DNA of 64,000 nt from Phyllobacterium sp. 628 (GCF_014189505.1 NZ_CP050301.1:875501-939500); one strand, 5' to 3'; positions 7,881-17,196 are shown, counted from the first letter of the stretch. Notes: generated by a model from the letters alone, not told the origin. Program-made: numbers and translations.

Positions 7881-8864
7881 ATGACCCTTCTCGCCGTTGA
7901 AAATTCCGACATTGTCGCTGCTGCCAAACGCCTTAACGGCGAGCTTTTTTCCACCCGTCTCATCGAATCCCCGGCGCTTAATGACAAATATGGCGGGCGA
8001 GTCCTGTTTAAGCCGGAATGTCTGCAGCGTACAGGATCGTTCAAGTTTCGTGGCGCCTATAACCGCATCAGCCAGATGACGGCGGATGAGCGCAAGCGTG
8101 GCATCGTCGCCTTTTCCTCCGGCAATCATGCGCAGGGTGTAGCAAGTTCCGCCCAGCTCTTCGGCATCAAGGCCGTCATCATCATGCCGTTCGATGCGCC
8201 GCAGTTGAAAATCGCCAATACGAAATCCTATGGTGCCGAGGTGGTGCTCTATGACCGCTATAAGGAGAGCCGCGAAGCGATCGCCTCTGTCTATATCAAT
8301 GATCGCGGCATGATTCTGGTCCCGCCCTATGACGATCCGGCGATCATTGCCGGGCAGGGTACCATCGGGCTGGAACTGGTGGACGAGGCGGAGGAACGCG
8401 GTATCGAATTTGACGATGTTTATGTGCCGAGTGGCGGTGGCGGTTTGATCAGCGGCATTTCTGTTGCGGTCAAGGCGCGTTCGCCCAAGACGCGTATCTG
8501 GGGTGCGGAGCCGGAAAATTTCGATGATCTGCGCCGCTCGCTGATTGCTGGCACCCAGATTGCCAATGAACCGGGCCACCACTCGATCTGTGATGCGATC
8601 CTGACGCCGCAACCGGGCGATCTGACATTCCCGATCAACCGGCAGAATCTCGCCGGTGGTATTGCGGTTTCCGACAAGGCCGTGGCTGCGGCCATGCGTG
8701 ATGCCGCAACATTTCTGAAGGTTGTTGTCGAGCCCGGTGGCTGTGTTGCGCTGGCGGCGATTGCCAATCGCCAGACTGACCTTGCTGGGAAAACCGTGGC
8801 TGTGGTGCTTTCGGGCGGTAATGTCGATCTTGCTATCTATAGCGGGCTGATTGCGGCTGCTTAA
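7881..8864 (+). CDS. Threonine/serine dehydratase (fold-type II PLP enzyme)
   Basis: 327 residues from the ATG at 7881, preceded by GAGGA. The PLP lysine is K55 in RTGSFKFRGAYNR, the glycine-rich phosphate loop is SGGGGLISG, and the N-terminal SSGNHAQGVA loop is present. The length fits single-domain catabolic threonine ammonia-lyases and serine racemases, with no C-terminal ACT domain, so it is not the biosynthetic IlvA type. It probably deaminates threonine and/or serine to 2-oxo acids. Longer in-frame starts at 7800 and 7842 lack good ribosome sites. Confidence 0.9.
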   Translation: MTLLAVENSDIVAAAKRLNGELFSTRLIESPALNDKYGGRVLFKPECLQRTGSFKFRGAYNRISQMTADERKRGIVAFSSGNHAQGVASSAQLFGIKAVIIMPFDAPQLKIANTKSYGAEVVLYDRYKESREAIASVYINDRGMILVPPYDDPAIIAGQGTIGLELVDEAEERGIEFDDVYVPSGGGGLISGISVAVKARSPKTRIWGAEPENFDDLRRSLIAGTQIANEPGHHSICDAILTPQPGDLTFPINRQNLAGGIAVSDKAVAAAMRDAATFLKVVVEPGGCVALAAIANRQTDLAGKTVAVVLSGGNVDLAIYSGLIAAA

Positions 8865-8922
8865 TTGATGCTTAAAAGCAATCGCTCACGTGTCGGGTTC
8901 CTTATGAGATGGACCTGTATTG

Positions 8923-9113
8923 CAGAATATGGCTCCCACCCTCCCCCTCGTGGGGAGGGTCGCTGCATCGCAGCGGGGTGGGGCATCTGAGCGACTGGGT
9001 TTTTGAGCTCAAAAAGCCGGGATACTTCTACACCAATCTTATGAGGTATCCCCCACCCCGGACCTAAAGGTCCGACCCTCCCCACATCGGGGGAGGGTGG
9101 GAGCCAAATTCTG
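8923..9113. repeat. Intergenic inverted-repeat element (GGCTCCCACCCTCCCC family)
   Basis: Two arms of about 60 bases face each other. The left arm reads CAGAATATGGCTCCCACCCT and the right arm ends with the complement of CAGAATTTGGCTCCCACCCT. Inside each arm is a smaller stem (CCTCCCC...GGGGAGG). A GGGGTGGGG segment is shared further in. It lies in the 530-base gap between the dehydratase and phoX and resembles mobile palindromic elements common in Hyphomicrobiales intergenic DNA. Confidence 0.85.
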
Positions 9114-9224
9114 CGCCAGCTCTAACGTTGCCGTACTGTGAGTGAATGAGGTGGTTGCCAGGCTAACTTGCAGTGTTGAAGATTAGGATCCATGCGATCA
9201 AACACTCTTCCTCATTTTAAGCTT

Positions 9225-9242
9225 CCTGAGCTTGTCGAAGGG
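9225..9242. repeat. Single arm of a dispersed CCTGAGCTTGTCGAAGG repeat
   Basis: CCTGAGCTTGTCGAAGGG is seen here; the reverse complement of its core (CCTTCGACAAGCTCAGG) recurs at 25642-25658, inside a coding region. Confidence 0.7.
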
Positions 9243-9310
9243 CGAACCACGCACAAAGTCTGCACAAGCAATCTTAAACCTTCGACCAATCACCGCAGAT
9301 ATGCGCCCTC

Positions 9311-9328
9311 ATGTCATCAAACTGTTAC
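9311..9328 (+). promoter_or_regulatory. PHO box (PhoB site) upstream of phoX
   Basis: ATGTCATCAAACTGTTAC carries two 7-base CTGTCAT-like direct repeats separated by 4 AT-rich bases, the PHO box layout (ideal form CTGTCAT-N4-CTGTCAT). It lies 68 bases before the phoX start, a usual distance for a PhoB-activated promoter. It implies induction under phosphate limitation. Confidence 0.75.
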
Positions 9329-9396
9329 GCTGACCTTTTAGCGATCGGATACGGTTCGAAGCCGCTCCCCCAGCCAGATAGCCAGAGGTCAGCCCC

Positions 9397-11385
9397 ATGA
9401 ACGAACACGCTCCCGAACAGCCATTCCGTACCAGCCTGCTCGAAGAAAATGACGGCCCGGGTCATAACCTGTCCGATAATGCCACCATGGGCGAGATCAT
9501 CGCCGCGCGGTTTTCGCGCCGTGGTTTCCTGAAAGGCTCGCTCGCCATATCCGCCATTGCCGCAACTGTCAGCCCTATGGCGCTGATGCTGGCCGATGAT
9601 GCCCGCGCCGAAAGCAAATCTGCTTTTGTCTTCGAGGAAGTCGAAGTGGGTATCGATGAAAAGCACCATGTCGCCGCCGGCTACGATGCCGATGTGCTGT
9701 TGCGCTGGGGCGATGCCCTGTTCCCGGATTCTCCTGCTTTCGATCCGAAGAACCAGACGCCGGAATCCCAGGCCAAGCAATTCGGCTATAACAATGACTA
9801 TGTCGGCTACATCCCGCTTGACGGCTCGTCCGAACATGGCCTGCTTGTGGTCAATCACGAATACACCAATGAACATTTGATGTTCCCCGGCATCGTCAAG
9901 GTTGCCGACGGCAAGATCAGTGTTTCGCCTGCTGACAAGCAGCGCGTCGATATTGAAATGGCAGCCCATGGCGGCACCGTTGTCGAAATTAAGAAGACCG
10001 ATGGCAAATGGGCGGTCATCAAGGACGGCAAGCTCAACCGCCGCATCACCGCCAACACGGAAATGCAGCTCTCCGGTCCCGTTGCCGGACATGACCGCGT
10101 CAAGACCAATGCCGACGCGTCAGGCAAGAAAGTCTTCGGCACCATCAACAATTGTTCGGGCGGCGTCACGCCGTGGGGCACTTACGTGTCGGGCGAAGAA
10201 AACGTTCACGGCTATTTCCTTGGCAAACTGCCCGAGGACAGCAAGGAAGCGGCCAATTACAAACGCATGGGCATTCCCGAAGGCGTTTATGAATGGGGCA
10301 AGTTCCACGATCGTTTTGACGTGTCGAAGGAACCCAATGAAGCCAACCGCTTTGGCTGGGTGGTCGAGATCGATGTGAATGATCCCAATTCCATACCGAA
10401 GAAGCGCACTGCGCTTGGCCGTTTCAAGCATGAAGGTGCCGACTCCATCGTCGCCAAGGATGGCCGCGTTGTTTTCTATCTCGGCGATGACGAACGTTTC
10501 GATTACGTCTACAAATTCGTTACCGCAGGCAAGTTCAACCCGGATAACCGCGCTGCCAATCTCGATCTTCTCGACGAGGGCACGCTGTATGTCGCCAAGT
10601 TCGATGTTGACGGCTCTCTAAACTGGCTGCCGGTTGTGTTTGGTCAGGGCCCGCTGACCGAAGCCAATGGCTTCCATTCGCAGGCCGACGTTCTGATCGA
10701 AACCCGCCGTGCTGGCGATCTGCTGGGTGCGACCAAGATGGACCGTCCGGAAGACATTGGCCCGAATGCTGTCAACGGCAAGGTCTATGTCATGCTGACC
10801 AACAACACCAAGCGCAAGGACGATCAGGTCGATGCGGTCAATCCGCGCGCCAAGAACGCCTTTGGTCACATCGTCGAGATCGCCGAGGAAGACGGCAATT
10901 TTGCTGCCACTAAGGGCAAGTGGGAAATCCTGTTGAAATGCGGTGATCCTACGGTGGCCGACGTCGGCGCTTCCTTCTCGACAGAGACGACCAAGAACGG
11001 CTGGTTCGGCATGCCGGACAATTGCGCGGTTGATGCCACCGGCCGCCTTTGGGTTGCCACGGATGGTAATTCGCCGAAGGACACCGGCCGCACCGATGGT
11101 ATCTGGGCCATTGATACGGAAGGCGGCGCACGCGCCACGTCGAAACTGTTCTTCCGTGTCCCGGTTGGCGCTGAAATGTGCGGCCCGCTTGTCCTGCCTG
11201 ATATGCAGACCATGATGGTTGCCGTACAGCATCCGGGCGATGGCGGTGAAGACTGGAAGCCGTTCGGCCGTCCATCCTACTACGAGGATCTGTCCACCCG
11301 CTGGCCGGACTTCAAGGATGATATGCCGGTGCGCCCGTCCGTGGTCGCCATCACCAAAAAGGGTGGCGGCAAGATCGCTGTTTGA
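9397..11385 (+). CDS. phoX: PhoX-family alkaline phosphatase (Tat-exported)
   Basis: 662 residues. A long Tat signal is visible with FSRRGFLKGSLAISAIA around residues 38-54 and a hydrophobic stretch ending near ADDARA. The mature part has the PhoX/DUF839 pattern: LLVVNHEYTNEH, then NNCSGGVTPWGTYVSGEEN, then KHEGADSIVAKDGRVVFYLG, and FGMPDNCAVDATGRLWVATDG. PhoX enzymes are calcium/iron-dependent periplasmic phosphomonoesterases that release phosphate from organic esters. A PHO box upstream and a strong terminator downstream mark a single-gene unit of the phosphate-starvation response. Confidence 0.92.
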   Translation: MNEHAPEQPFRTSLLEENDGPGHNLSDNATMGEIIAARFSRRGFLKGSLAISAIAATVSPMALMLADDARAESKSAFVFEEVEVGIDEKHHVAAGYDADVLLRWGDALFPDSPAFDPKNQTPESQAKQFGYNNDYVGYIPLDGSSEHGLLVVNHEYTNEHLMFPGIVKVADGKISVSPADKQRVDIEMAAHGGTVVEIKKTDGKWAVIKDGKLNRRITANTEMQLSGPVAGHDRVKTNADASGKKVFGTINNCSGGVTPWGTYVSGEENVHGYFLGKLPEDSKEAANYKRMGIPEGVYEWGKFHDRFDVSKEPNEANRFGWVVEIDVNDPNSIPKKRTALGRFKHEGADSIVAKDGRVVFYLGDDERFDYVYKFVTAGKFNPDNRAANLDLLDEGTLYVAKFDVDGSLNWLPVVFGQGPLTEANGFHSQADVLIETRRAGDLLGATKMDRPEDIGPNAVNGKVYVMLTNNTKRKDDQVDAVNPRAKNAFGHIVEIAEEDGNFAATKGKWEILLKCGDPTVADVGASFSTETTKNGWFGMPDNCAVDATGRLWVATDGNSPKDTGRTDGIWAIDTEGGARATSKLFFRVPVGAEMCGPLVLPDMQTMMVAVQHPGDGGEDWKPFGRPSYYEDLSTRWPDFKDDMPVRPSVVAITKKGGGKIAV

Positions 11386-11397
11386 TATTTTCAATGA

Positions 11398-11445
11398 AAA
11401 TCCCCCCTTGCAACGTCCTGTTGCGAGGGGGGGATTTCGTTTTTG
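11398..11445 (+). terminator. Strong terminator after phoX
   Basis: AAATCCCCCCTTGCAA pairs with TTGCGAGGGGGGGATTT across a short loop, and is followed by CGTTTTT. It begins 12 bases after the phoX stop. Confidence 0.9.
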
Positions 11446-11530
11446 CTACTACCAAAGCTGAATCGTATGCATCTTGAAAAATGTGATCAAAGGTAATACC
11501 TTCAAAAAATTAAGTATTACCGAGGTTGCA

Positions 11531-11761
11531 ATGACGACAGTCACCACAAAGGGGCAGGTTACAATTCCCAAACCGGTTCGTGATCTCCTTGGAATTGTGC
11601 CGGGGAGCAGGGTAGATTTCCGTCGTGATGCCGACGGAAATGTTGTTCTCGTACCGGTCAAGAAAAAGTCGGCGGCAAGCATGTTCGAGAAGCTGCGCGG
11701 GCATGCTGGGAAGGGTTTGAGCACAGACGAGATTATGGCGCTGACGCGCGGCAAAATCTGA
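11531..11761 (+). CDS. vapB: VapB-type antitoxin (AbrB/SpoVT domain)
   Basis: 76 residues with the swapped-hairpin AbrB DNA-binding fold: TVTTKGQVTIPKPVRDLLGI, then GSRVDFRRDADGNVVL. The C-terminal tail (SMFEKLRGHAGKGLSTDEIM) is the usual toxin-wrapping region. The start at 11531 is preceded by GAGG. An earlier in-frame ATG at 11474 would add a poorly conserved leader. The stop lies one base before the toxin gene, the standard vapBC layout. The complex would repress its own promoter. Confidence 0.9.
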   Translation: MTTVTTKGQVTIPKPVRDLLGIVPGSRVDFRRDADGNVVLVPVKKKSAASMFEKLRGHAGKGLSTDEIMALTRGKI

Positions 11762-11762
11762 C

Positions 11763-12179
11763 GTGACGCTGGTCGATACCAATATTCTGCTTGATATTGT
11801 CGCCAACGATTCACGTTGGGCTGATTGGTCCATTGCGCGTCTGGAAGAGGCCTTTCTGGATGGACCGCTTCTGATCAATGATATCGTCTATGCCGAGCTT
11901 TCAGTGAGATATGAGCGTATAGAGGATCTGGATCAGTTTATTGAGCAGGCGCAAATCGCGTTAGTACCCATGTCACGTTCGGCGCTTTTCCTGGCTGGCA
12001 AAGCGTTCAGCCAGTACCGCCAAAGTGGCGGTTCGCGTACCAATGTTCTGCCGGATTTCTTTATAGGCGCCCATGCGCTTGTCGAAAACATGCCACTTTT
12101 GACAAGGGACGCTGCGCGCTATCGCACCTACTTCAAATCATTGAACCTGATAGTACCAGATGAGGATATAAGTAAGTAA
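11763..12179 (+). CDS. vapC: VapC-type PIN-domain toxin (ribonuclease)
   Basis: 138 residues with a GTG start one base after the antitoxin stop. The four acidic PIN residues are seen at D5 (LVDTNILLD), E45 (YAELS), D98 (LPDFFIGAHA) and D116 (LLTRDAARY). PIN toxins cleave tRNA or rRNA when freed from the antitoxin. All catalytic residues are present, so the toxin is probably active. Confidence 0.92.
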   Translation: MTLVDTNILLDIVANDSRWADWSIARLEEAFLDGPLLINDIVYAELSVRYERIEDLDQFIEQAQIALVPMSRSALFLAGKAFSQYRQSGGSRTNVLPDFFIGAHALVENMPLLTRDAARYRTYFKSLNLIVPDEDISK

Positions 12180-12183
12180 ATAC

Positions 12184-12942
12184 TTACGCAATAACCGGCT
12201 TCTCCCGGGGATGCGGATCCACATGCATCATTTCGCCAAAGGGTGAGGCGCCGAAACCCCAAGCCCATTTATAGCCCACGAGATCATCTTCCGGTGTGGT
12301 TTGCTGGTCATAATGCGAAAGCAGCTTTGCCCGTTCGGCGAGTTCTTCCGCTTCCTGCCGTAACAGGTCTGCAGTCTGCCGGCGCATGGGACGGGAAAAA
12401 CTGATGAAGTTACCGTCATCCCGGCGATGCCCAATACACCAGCTGATGAAATTGCGGTTCATCATGATGAATGTCGCATGCAGCGGACCATCAAAATTCC
12501 ATTGTACCGGCTGCTCGACAATCAGGCGAAAATTCAGACCACGGCCAAGTTCGATAAGCCCGAGCTTTTCCAAATCGCGCAGGTAAAGAAACATGCTGGC
12601 TTCGCTCAATCCATGAATGCGCATGATGCTTTCCGGCGAGAATTTTTCCAGCACCAGGATCAGCACAAAAAACAGCGATTGATTCTGCGCCAGTTTCCGC
12701 TGCACATCCAGCGTCACCTTGCTGCCTTGCTCGGGCGCGCGGTTCATCGATCCAATGAGATGTTCGATCTCAATCCCGGCCGCATTGCAGATATCGACCA
12801 GACGGCCAAATTTGCAGTCTTTCTCCTGAAAGATGCGTTTGATCGTCGGCTCGGACAATTTCATGCGCCGAGCCAGATCGCCATAGGTGACATTCTTGGC
12901 CTTCAAACCGCGCTTCAGGGTTTCAAACAGCAGCTTGTTCAT
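12184..12942 (-). CDS. XRE-type HTH transcriptional regulator
   Basis: 252 residues from the ATG at 12942 (AGGATC upstream); a longer frame to 12984 is less likely. The N-terminal helix-turn-helix reads LKRGLKAKNVTYGDLARRMK, then LSEPTIKRIFQEKD. The C-terminal 180 residues show no sensor domain I can name. The gene is divergent from the SMP-30-like gene at 13059. The AT-rich 116-base gap contains CCAAAAG (12964-12970) and its inverse CTTTTGG (13008-13014), which could be an operator. It ends 5 bases from the convergent vapC. Confidence 0.85.
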   Translation of the reverse strand: MNKLLFETLKRGLKAKNVTYGDLARRMKLSEPTIKRIFQEKDCKFGRLVDICNAAGIEIEHLIGSMNRAPEQGSKVTLDVQRKLAQNQSLFFVLILVLEKFSPESIMRIHGLSEASMFLYLRDLEKLGLIELGRGLNFRLIVEQPVQWNFDGPLHATFIMMNRNFISWCIGHRRDDGNFISFSRPMRRQTADLLRQEAEELAERAKLLSHYDQQTTPEDDLVGYKWAWGFGASPFGEMMHVDPHPREKPVIA

Positions 12943-13058
12943 CAAAATTGATCCTGGAAATGGCCAAAAGGTATCGTAAATCAATACTCAACATGAGCCA
13001 TATTTCTCTTTTGGTCTAATAATCTAATGCTTTCTCCAGTTTGACAAGGAGAATTATC

Positions 13059-13937
13059 ATGCACTTAGGATACAGGATCATATCGGCCTTTGCCGTTTTG
13101 ACAGCAACGTTAGTTACCCCTGTGGCAGCAGGTCCTGCGAAAGAAGTCTGGAAAGTGTCAGGTTTCAAAAATCCCGAATCCGTTCTTTACGACAAAGCGC
13201 ATCAGCGTCTGATTGTGAGCAACATCAATGGCGCGCCGGATGTTGCCGACGGCAATGGTTATCTCTCGCTGATTTCCCATGATGGACAGATCATCCAGAT
13301 GGACTGGTCCAATGGGTTCGACGCACCCAAGGGTATGGCAATTGTCGGCAACCGGCTGTTCGTTTCGGATATAACCAAGTTGAGGATCGTTGATTTGGAC
13401 ACCGGCAAGATCGTCGAAACACTGGCACCGGAAAAGGCTTTCTTTCTCAACGATGTTACCGCTTCGGAAAGCGGCGAGGTGTTTGTTACGGATATGCTGG
13501 CGAACCGTATCTATCGCTATGCGGATGGCAAGATTGAGCTTTGGCTGGAAAGTTCTGATTTGAAGACGCCCAACGGTATCTTGGCCGAGGCGGGCAAGCT
13601 AGTTGTCGGCTCATGGGGCGAGGGGCTGCATCCAGATTTCAGTACGGATCATCCGGGTGGTCTGGTTTCTGTCGACACAACCACCAAGGTCGTCACGCCT
13701 TTCCCCAAAGCAACTGGCTTTGCCAATGTGGACGGGATCGTTTCCTTTTCGGGTTCTATCTACGTCACAGACTATTTGAAAGGTACACTCTATCGCATCC
13801 CTGAGGGCCAAGCGCCTAAAGCGGTTGCGCAGTTCAAACCCGGCAGTGCCGATATCGGTTCGGATGAAGACACGATCTATGTGCCGATGATGAATGAAGG
13901 TGAGTTGCGCGCCTTGAAGTTTAAGGAACTCGATTGA
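13059..13937 (+). CDS. Exported SMP-30/gluconolactonase-like beta-propeller protein
   Basis: 292 residues from the ATG at 13059, which follows AAGGAG. A signal peptide ends near VTPVAAGPA. The remainder shows repeated beta-propeller blades: GFKNPESVLYDKAHQRLIVS, then AFFLNDVTASESGEVFVTDM, then GFANVDGIVSF and YVTDYLKGTLYRI. The Asn/Asp residues in these blades match SMP-30/LRE metal-binding positions. It is probably periplasmic, with an unknown lactone or ester substrate. The divergent XRE gene may regulate it. Confidence 0.82.
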   Translation: MHLGYRIISAFAVLTATLVTPVAAGPAKEVWKVSGFKNPESVLYDKAHQRLIVSNINGAPDVADGNGYLSLISHDGQIIQMDWSNGFDAPKGMAIVGNRLFVSDITKLRIVDLDTGKIVETLAPEKAFFLNDVTASESGEVFVTDMLANRIYRYADGKIELWLESSDLKTPNGILAEAGKLVVGSWGEGLHPDFSTDHPGGLVSVDTTTKVVTPFPKATGFANVDGIVSFSGSIYVTDYLKGTLYRIPEGQAPKAVAQFKPGSADIGSDEDTIYVPMMNEGELRALKFKELD

Positions 13938-13955
13938 CGAGTGAACACTTACCTA

Positions 13956-13981
13956 CCCCGCACGGAGGCTTCCATGCGGGG
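13956..13981. terminator. Stem-loop between convergent genes
   Basis: CCCCGCA (13956-13962) pairs with TGCGGGG (13975-13981). A second stem, CCCGCG/CGCGGG, lies at 14059-14078. Both sit between the convergent SMP-30-like and lipoprotein genes. Neither has a strong T-run, so termination is an inference. Confidence 0.45.
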
Positions 13982-14103
13982 TGGATTAATCATTCTGGCG
14001 GATTGCCGCCCGTTGCCGACACTATTGGCTCGATTGAGGGCGGCTGAATTGCCGAAGTCCCGCGTTGATCAGCGCGGGGACCCTGTGTGACATGCATCAA
14101 ACA

Positions 14104-16398
14104 TCATTGTGCTGCCGTCTGCATCGGCTTATCCCGGCCGAGATTTTGCAGCTCAATATCGGTAATCGCCACCTTGCCGCTCTCCTTGGGAAAGGAAAGT
14201 TTGAGCTCTTTGAGTTTGGTCATGTCGACGCCCTCGAATGCTTTAAGCGGGATGGCGACCATGTTCATGAGTATTTTCACCTGACCACTGGCATAAGGTG
14301 CGTCGGCGGGGTCATCGACCATTGGTAAATCCTGGTCTTTCGGCGTATCGCCGCCTTTCTTCACCCTTGGGCCGTTGTACAGCGCGTTGCTGAAATCACT
14401 GGCTGCGACGGTCGCGGTCTTGCCTGTACTATCAGTGAGAGTTACCATCACTTCCTGCCCCATCGGCCGTACCACCGCGATGCGAAAGGTCAGAGAATCG
14501 TAGCTCGCCGCAGATATGCTTACGAGATCCGTAGTGATTGTCGCATTTGGTTTCGACCAAACGAGTTCGGCGTGATCAGCAATTGAAAACAGACCATATC
14601 CCTCCCAATCGTGGTATTTAAAGTCCGGCAGCCGCTTAGGCAGGCAATTTCCGCCCACATTTGCGACAGATGGTGTGTCGCAACGCGCAATGTAATCGAA
14701 CCCGACTAAAGTGATCGCCCCACCGAGTACGTTGCGTTTAAGGCTGTCGACCCATTCGAAACGTTGAATTGTCTTTTGGAGACTATCCGCTTTCTGCACG
14801 GTCAACTCCACCCGCTCGTCACAGGTCCCTTTCCCGCCAGGGCAGACTGCCTCAGGCAATTGCGCGTGACCATTCCACCAAGGTGCGAATTTCTGTTCAC
14901 CACCGACGTGATAACGCATGAAGGAATTAATAATGAAAAGGCCGGTACGACGTTGGTCTTCCGCGGTTAGTCGGATACTGTCCTTTTGGTCAGGTCTTCT
15001 ATAACAGTAAGCGGGTCCGGCGGCCTTCCCCCACCAGGCGTCCGCGAAATCATCTTTTGTCCAAATCGTATTATAGTCGTTGTGGTTCGCTCCGTTTACC
15101 ATAATCTGGTAGCGTGGTGCTGTATCACCAGCGCGCCCGAAGCGGTTACGATCGTAGGTCGAAGCGCCGTGAAGATTGAACACATCCCCATCGCATGAGG
15201 GGAGTAGAGCGGCAAGCGGAACATTGCTCAGGCCCTGATTGCCGCCAGAATCCGTTGGCCCCACTAGAAAGGCGCCTTTGAACATATAGAAGGGGGCCGC
15301 GTTGCCATTGGCATTATTGGTACCTGACGCATAAAAAATATTGTATTTGATAATTGCGTCGCGGAATTTTTGGGGATCGAGACTGGCTGGTGTTGCCGGA
15401 ACCGTAGCTGTGGCCTCCGTAGCCGGGATGGCTTTGACGGCCGGCGTGACTGCGGCGGCGAGTTCCGGATAAGCTGTTTGGAAGTTGCTGGGTTTGGCAA
15501 GCAAGGTTGCTTTCAACTCCTCTTCCCTGACGCCACTCCGGATCTCGTTGAAAAGAATTGTGTTCGCGACACCCTGGCCGCCTCGTGAATGTCCAATGAT
15601 TCCGACGCGGGTGAAATCGAGCTTGCCCTTCAGGGGATCAAGTTTTCCAAGATTAGCCCCGAGATCGATCTGGCCAAAGCCGTCGATCTCGCGCATGCGA
15701 TCCAGCGTGCCGAGGATCAGTTGCGCGCGCGATTGACTAGAGTCATCTCCTACGGTGTTGATCGCGTTGGCATCTATAGATAGAACCACATAGCCGTGTT
15801 CTGCCAGATCCTTCGCCAGATAGTCATAACCCTCATAGCTCGGATCAGTTTTATCGTGCTGTCCGTGCAGGAATATGATCACCGGATATTTGTCAGGGGA
15901 ACTTGAGGTGCCAAGCGGCTTTTCGGGATAACGTATCCAACCCCGGACCGGCGTAATAAAAGTACTTGGTGAGGTAAATGCAGCCGCATCGTCGCTCCAC
16001 TGCGCCACCAGATTGCCAAGATCATATTCAAGTGCTGGTGACGAGTGGTATGTTGCCCCGCCGGTCGTATCTGGTGCAATTTCCGTAAAGCGGGTCGCTT
16101 TCACAAGAGCGGGTGGAGGCACAATGATCTGGCTGTCCTTGTTTGGATCGACCAAGGAAATTGCTTCACCACCGCTGGTCACCGGCAGCGAATCCGTACC
16201 GGGGACTGGCGTTACGGTGCCGACAACCGGCTTCTGTTCCACTTGTGATTGATCGGTTGCGGCTACTTGCGAAGCGTCCGTTTCGAAAGTCCCGGATTGT
16301 TGTCCCGTATTTCCGTCACCATCGCAGCCCGCCAAAACGGCAAGCAGCGCACCAAATAGGCACGCGCGGCGTGTGCCCGGTTTGATCCATTGCATCAT
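14104..16398 (-). CDS. Large lipoprotein with alpha/beta-hydrolase domain
   Basis: 764 residues from the ATG at 16398. A lipoprotein signal (ACLFGALLAVLAGC) puts the mature N-terminal Cys near residue 24. After a Thr/Ser/Pro-rich linker, an alpha/beta-hydrolase domain has YPVIIFLHGQHDKTD (oxyanion region), EHGYVVLSIDAN, and the nucleophile elbow VGIIGHSRGGQG. A possible catalytic His is in MVNGANHNDYN. The C-terminal 200 residues are beta-rich and may form a separate binding domain. An Ala/Thr/Pro-rich insertion (about residues 310-335) interrupts the hydrolase domain. It is probably an envelope-anchored esterase/lipase-like enzyme; the substrate is unknown. Confidence 0.82.
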   Translation of the reverse strand: MMQWIKPGTRRACLFGALLAVLAGCDGDGNTGQQSGTFETDASQVAATDQSQVEQKPVVGTVTPVPGTDSLPVTSGGEAISLVDPNKDSQIIVPPPALVKATRFTEIAPDTTGGATYHSSPALEYDLGNLVAQWSDDAAAFTSPSTFITPVRGWIRYPEKPLGTSSSPDKYPVIIFLHGQHDKTDPSYEGYDYLAKDLAEHGYVVLSIDANAINTVGDDSSQSRAQLILGTLDRMREIDGFGQIDLGANLGKLDPLKGKLDFTRVGIIGHSRGGQGVANTILFNEIRSGVREEELKATLLAKPSNFQTAYPELAAAVTPAVKAIPATEATATVPATPASLDPQKFRDAIIKYNIFYASGTNNANGNAAPFYMFKGAFLVGPTDSGGNQGLSNVPLAALLPSCDGDVFNLHGASTYDRNRFGRAGDTAPRYQIMVNGANHNDYNTIWTKDDFADAWWGKAAGPAYCYRRPDQKDSIRLTAEDQRRTGLFIINSFMRYHVGGEQKFAPWWNGHAQLPEAVCPGGKGTCDERVELTVQKADSLQKTIQRFEWVDSLKRNVLGGAITLVGFDYIARCDTPSVANVGGNCLPKRLPDFKYHDWEGYGLFSIADHAELVWSKPNATITTDLVSISAASYDSLTFRIAVVRPMGQEVMVTLTDSTGKTATVAASDFSNALYNGPRVKKGGDTPKDQDLPMVDDPADAPYASGQVKILMNMVAIPLKAFEGVDMTKLKELKLSFPKESGKVAITDIELQNLGRDKPMQTAAQ

Positions 16399-16614
16399 CC
16401 TGAAATACCCCTCGTTTGGCGATCGTTCTTCCAGGAGAAGACGCGCCTTGAAAACACACATAAATATGAATGTTTCTTGCCAGATGAACCTGCTAGGAGA
16501 CAGGCGCGGCCGCAAGCTAACGGGGACAGTCCAGCAACGTCTGTGCCAGAATTGTGGGTATTAAACTAAGGTATTATCGAAGGCGTGGGTTGGTGCCAGC
16601 AGCCTGCTTGCAGC

Positions 16615-17196
16615 CTAGACTTGGTCCGGCCAGTCAAATACCGGTTCTGCCAGTTGCCGTATGTGGTCGCGCACATCCTGCGGCCAGCCCTCGGTCAGTT
16701 CGATAAAGCGCTGATAATTGCCGGCATAAAGTGCGCGCGCCGTGTCTTCATAGTGCGGCTGGTTTCCGGCGAGCACCATCATCACCCGGTCCGCCGCTTC
16801 CTGCGCCTGCCGTCTAATCTCTCGTCCGCCATCATTGACGCGTGCCGCATCGACCAGTTTGCGCAAGGTCACGGATGCACCGCCTGGCTGTTGTTGCAGC
16901 CACTCCCAATGACGCGGCAGCAGGGTGATTTCCCGCGCCGTCACCCCGAGTTTCGGCCTGCCGGGACGCCGCGCTTCTTCGAGTATAGGATCATCCAGCC
17001 GTGCCAGAATGTCCGCGTCACTGCCGCGCAGGTCAAACTCCACCTGCTTGCCGGTTCGGTCGTCGAAGATCAGGATCGTATGATCAGGATTGGCATCGCT
17101 TGCGCGTTTCACAGCGAGCGCCACGGTGTCCAGCATTCCGGACGCAATGCGCCTTTCACCGGCAAAGGCGGTGCACGTCTGCTGTTGCTTGTCCAT
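16615..17196 (-). CDS. DUF2239 family protein
   Basis: 193 residues from MDKQQQT (ATG at 17196; an in-frame GTG lies at 17205). The text FAGERRIASG, then LIFDDRTGKQVEFDLRG, then GRPKLGVTAREITLLPRHWEWL, matches the DUF2239 family. The role of this family is unknown. It is downstream of the phospholipase-D-like gene on the same strand. The 100-base gap between them contains paired TATCCGGATA-type sequences around a promoter-like region, so it probably has its own regulated promoter. Confidence 0.85.
   Translation of the reverse strand: MDKQQQTCTAFAGERRIASGMLDTVALAVKRASDANPDHTILIFDDRTGKQVEFDLRGSDADILARLDDPILEEARRPGRPKLGVTAREITLLPRHWEWLQQQPGGASVTLRKLVDAARVNDGGREIRRQAQEAADRVMMVLAGNQPHYEDTARALYAGNYQRFIELTEGWPQDVRDHIRQLAEPVFDWPDQV

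Noticed and set aside
7752-8612. 286-codon minus-strand frame over the dehydratase gene
   Set aside because: Shadow of the PLP enzyme gene, whose Lys and glycine loop are intact.
8861-9085. 74-codon minus-strand frame across the inverted repeat
   Set aside because: It is made mostly of repeat arm sequence.
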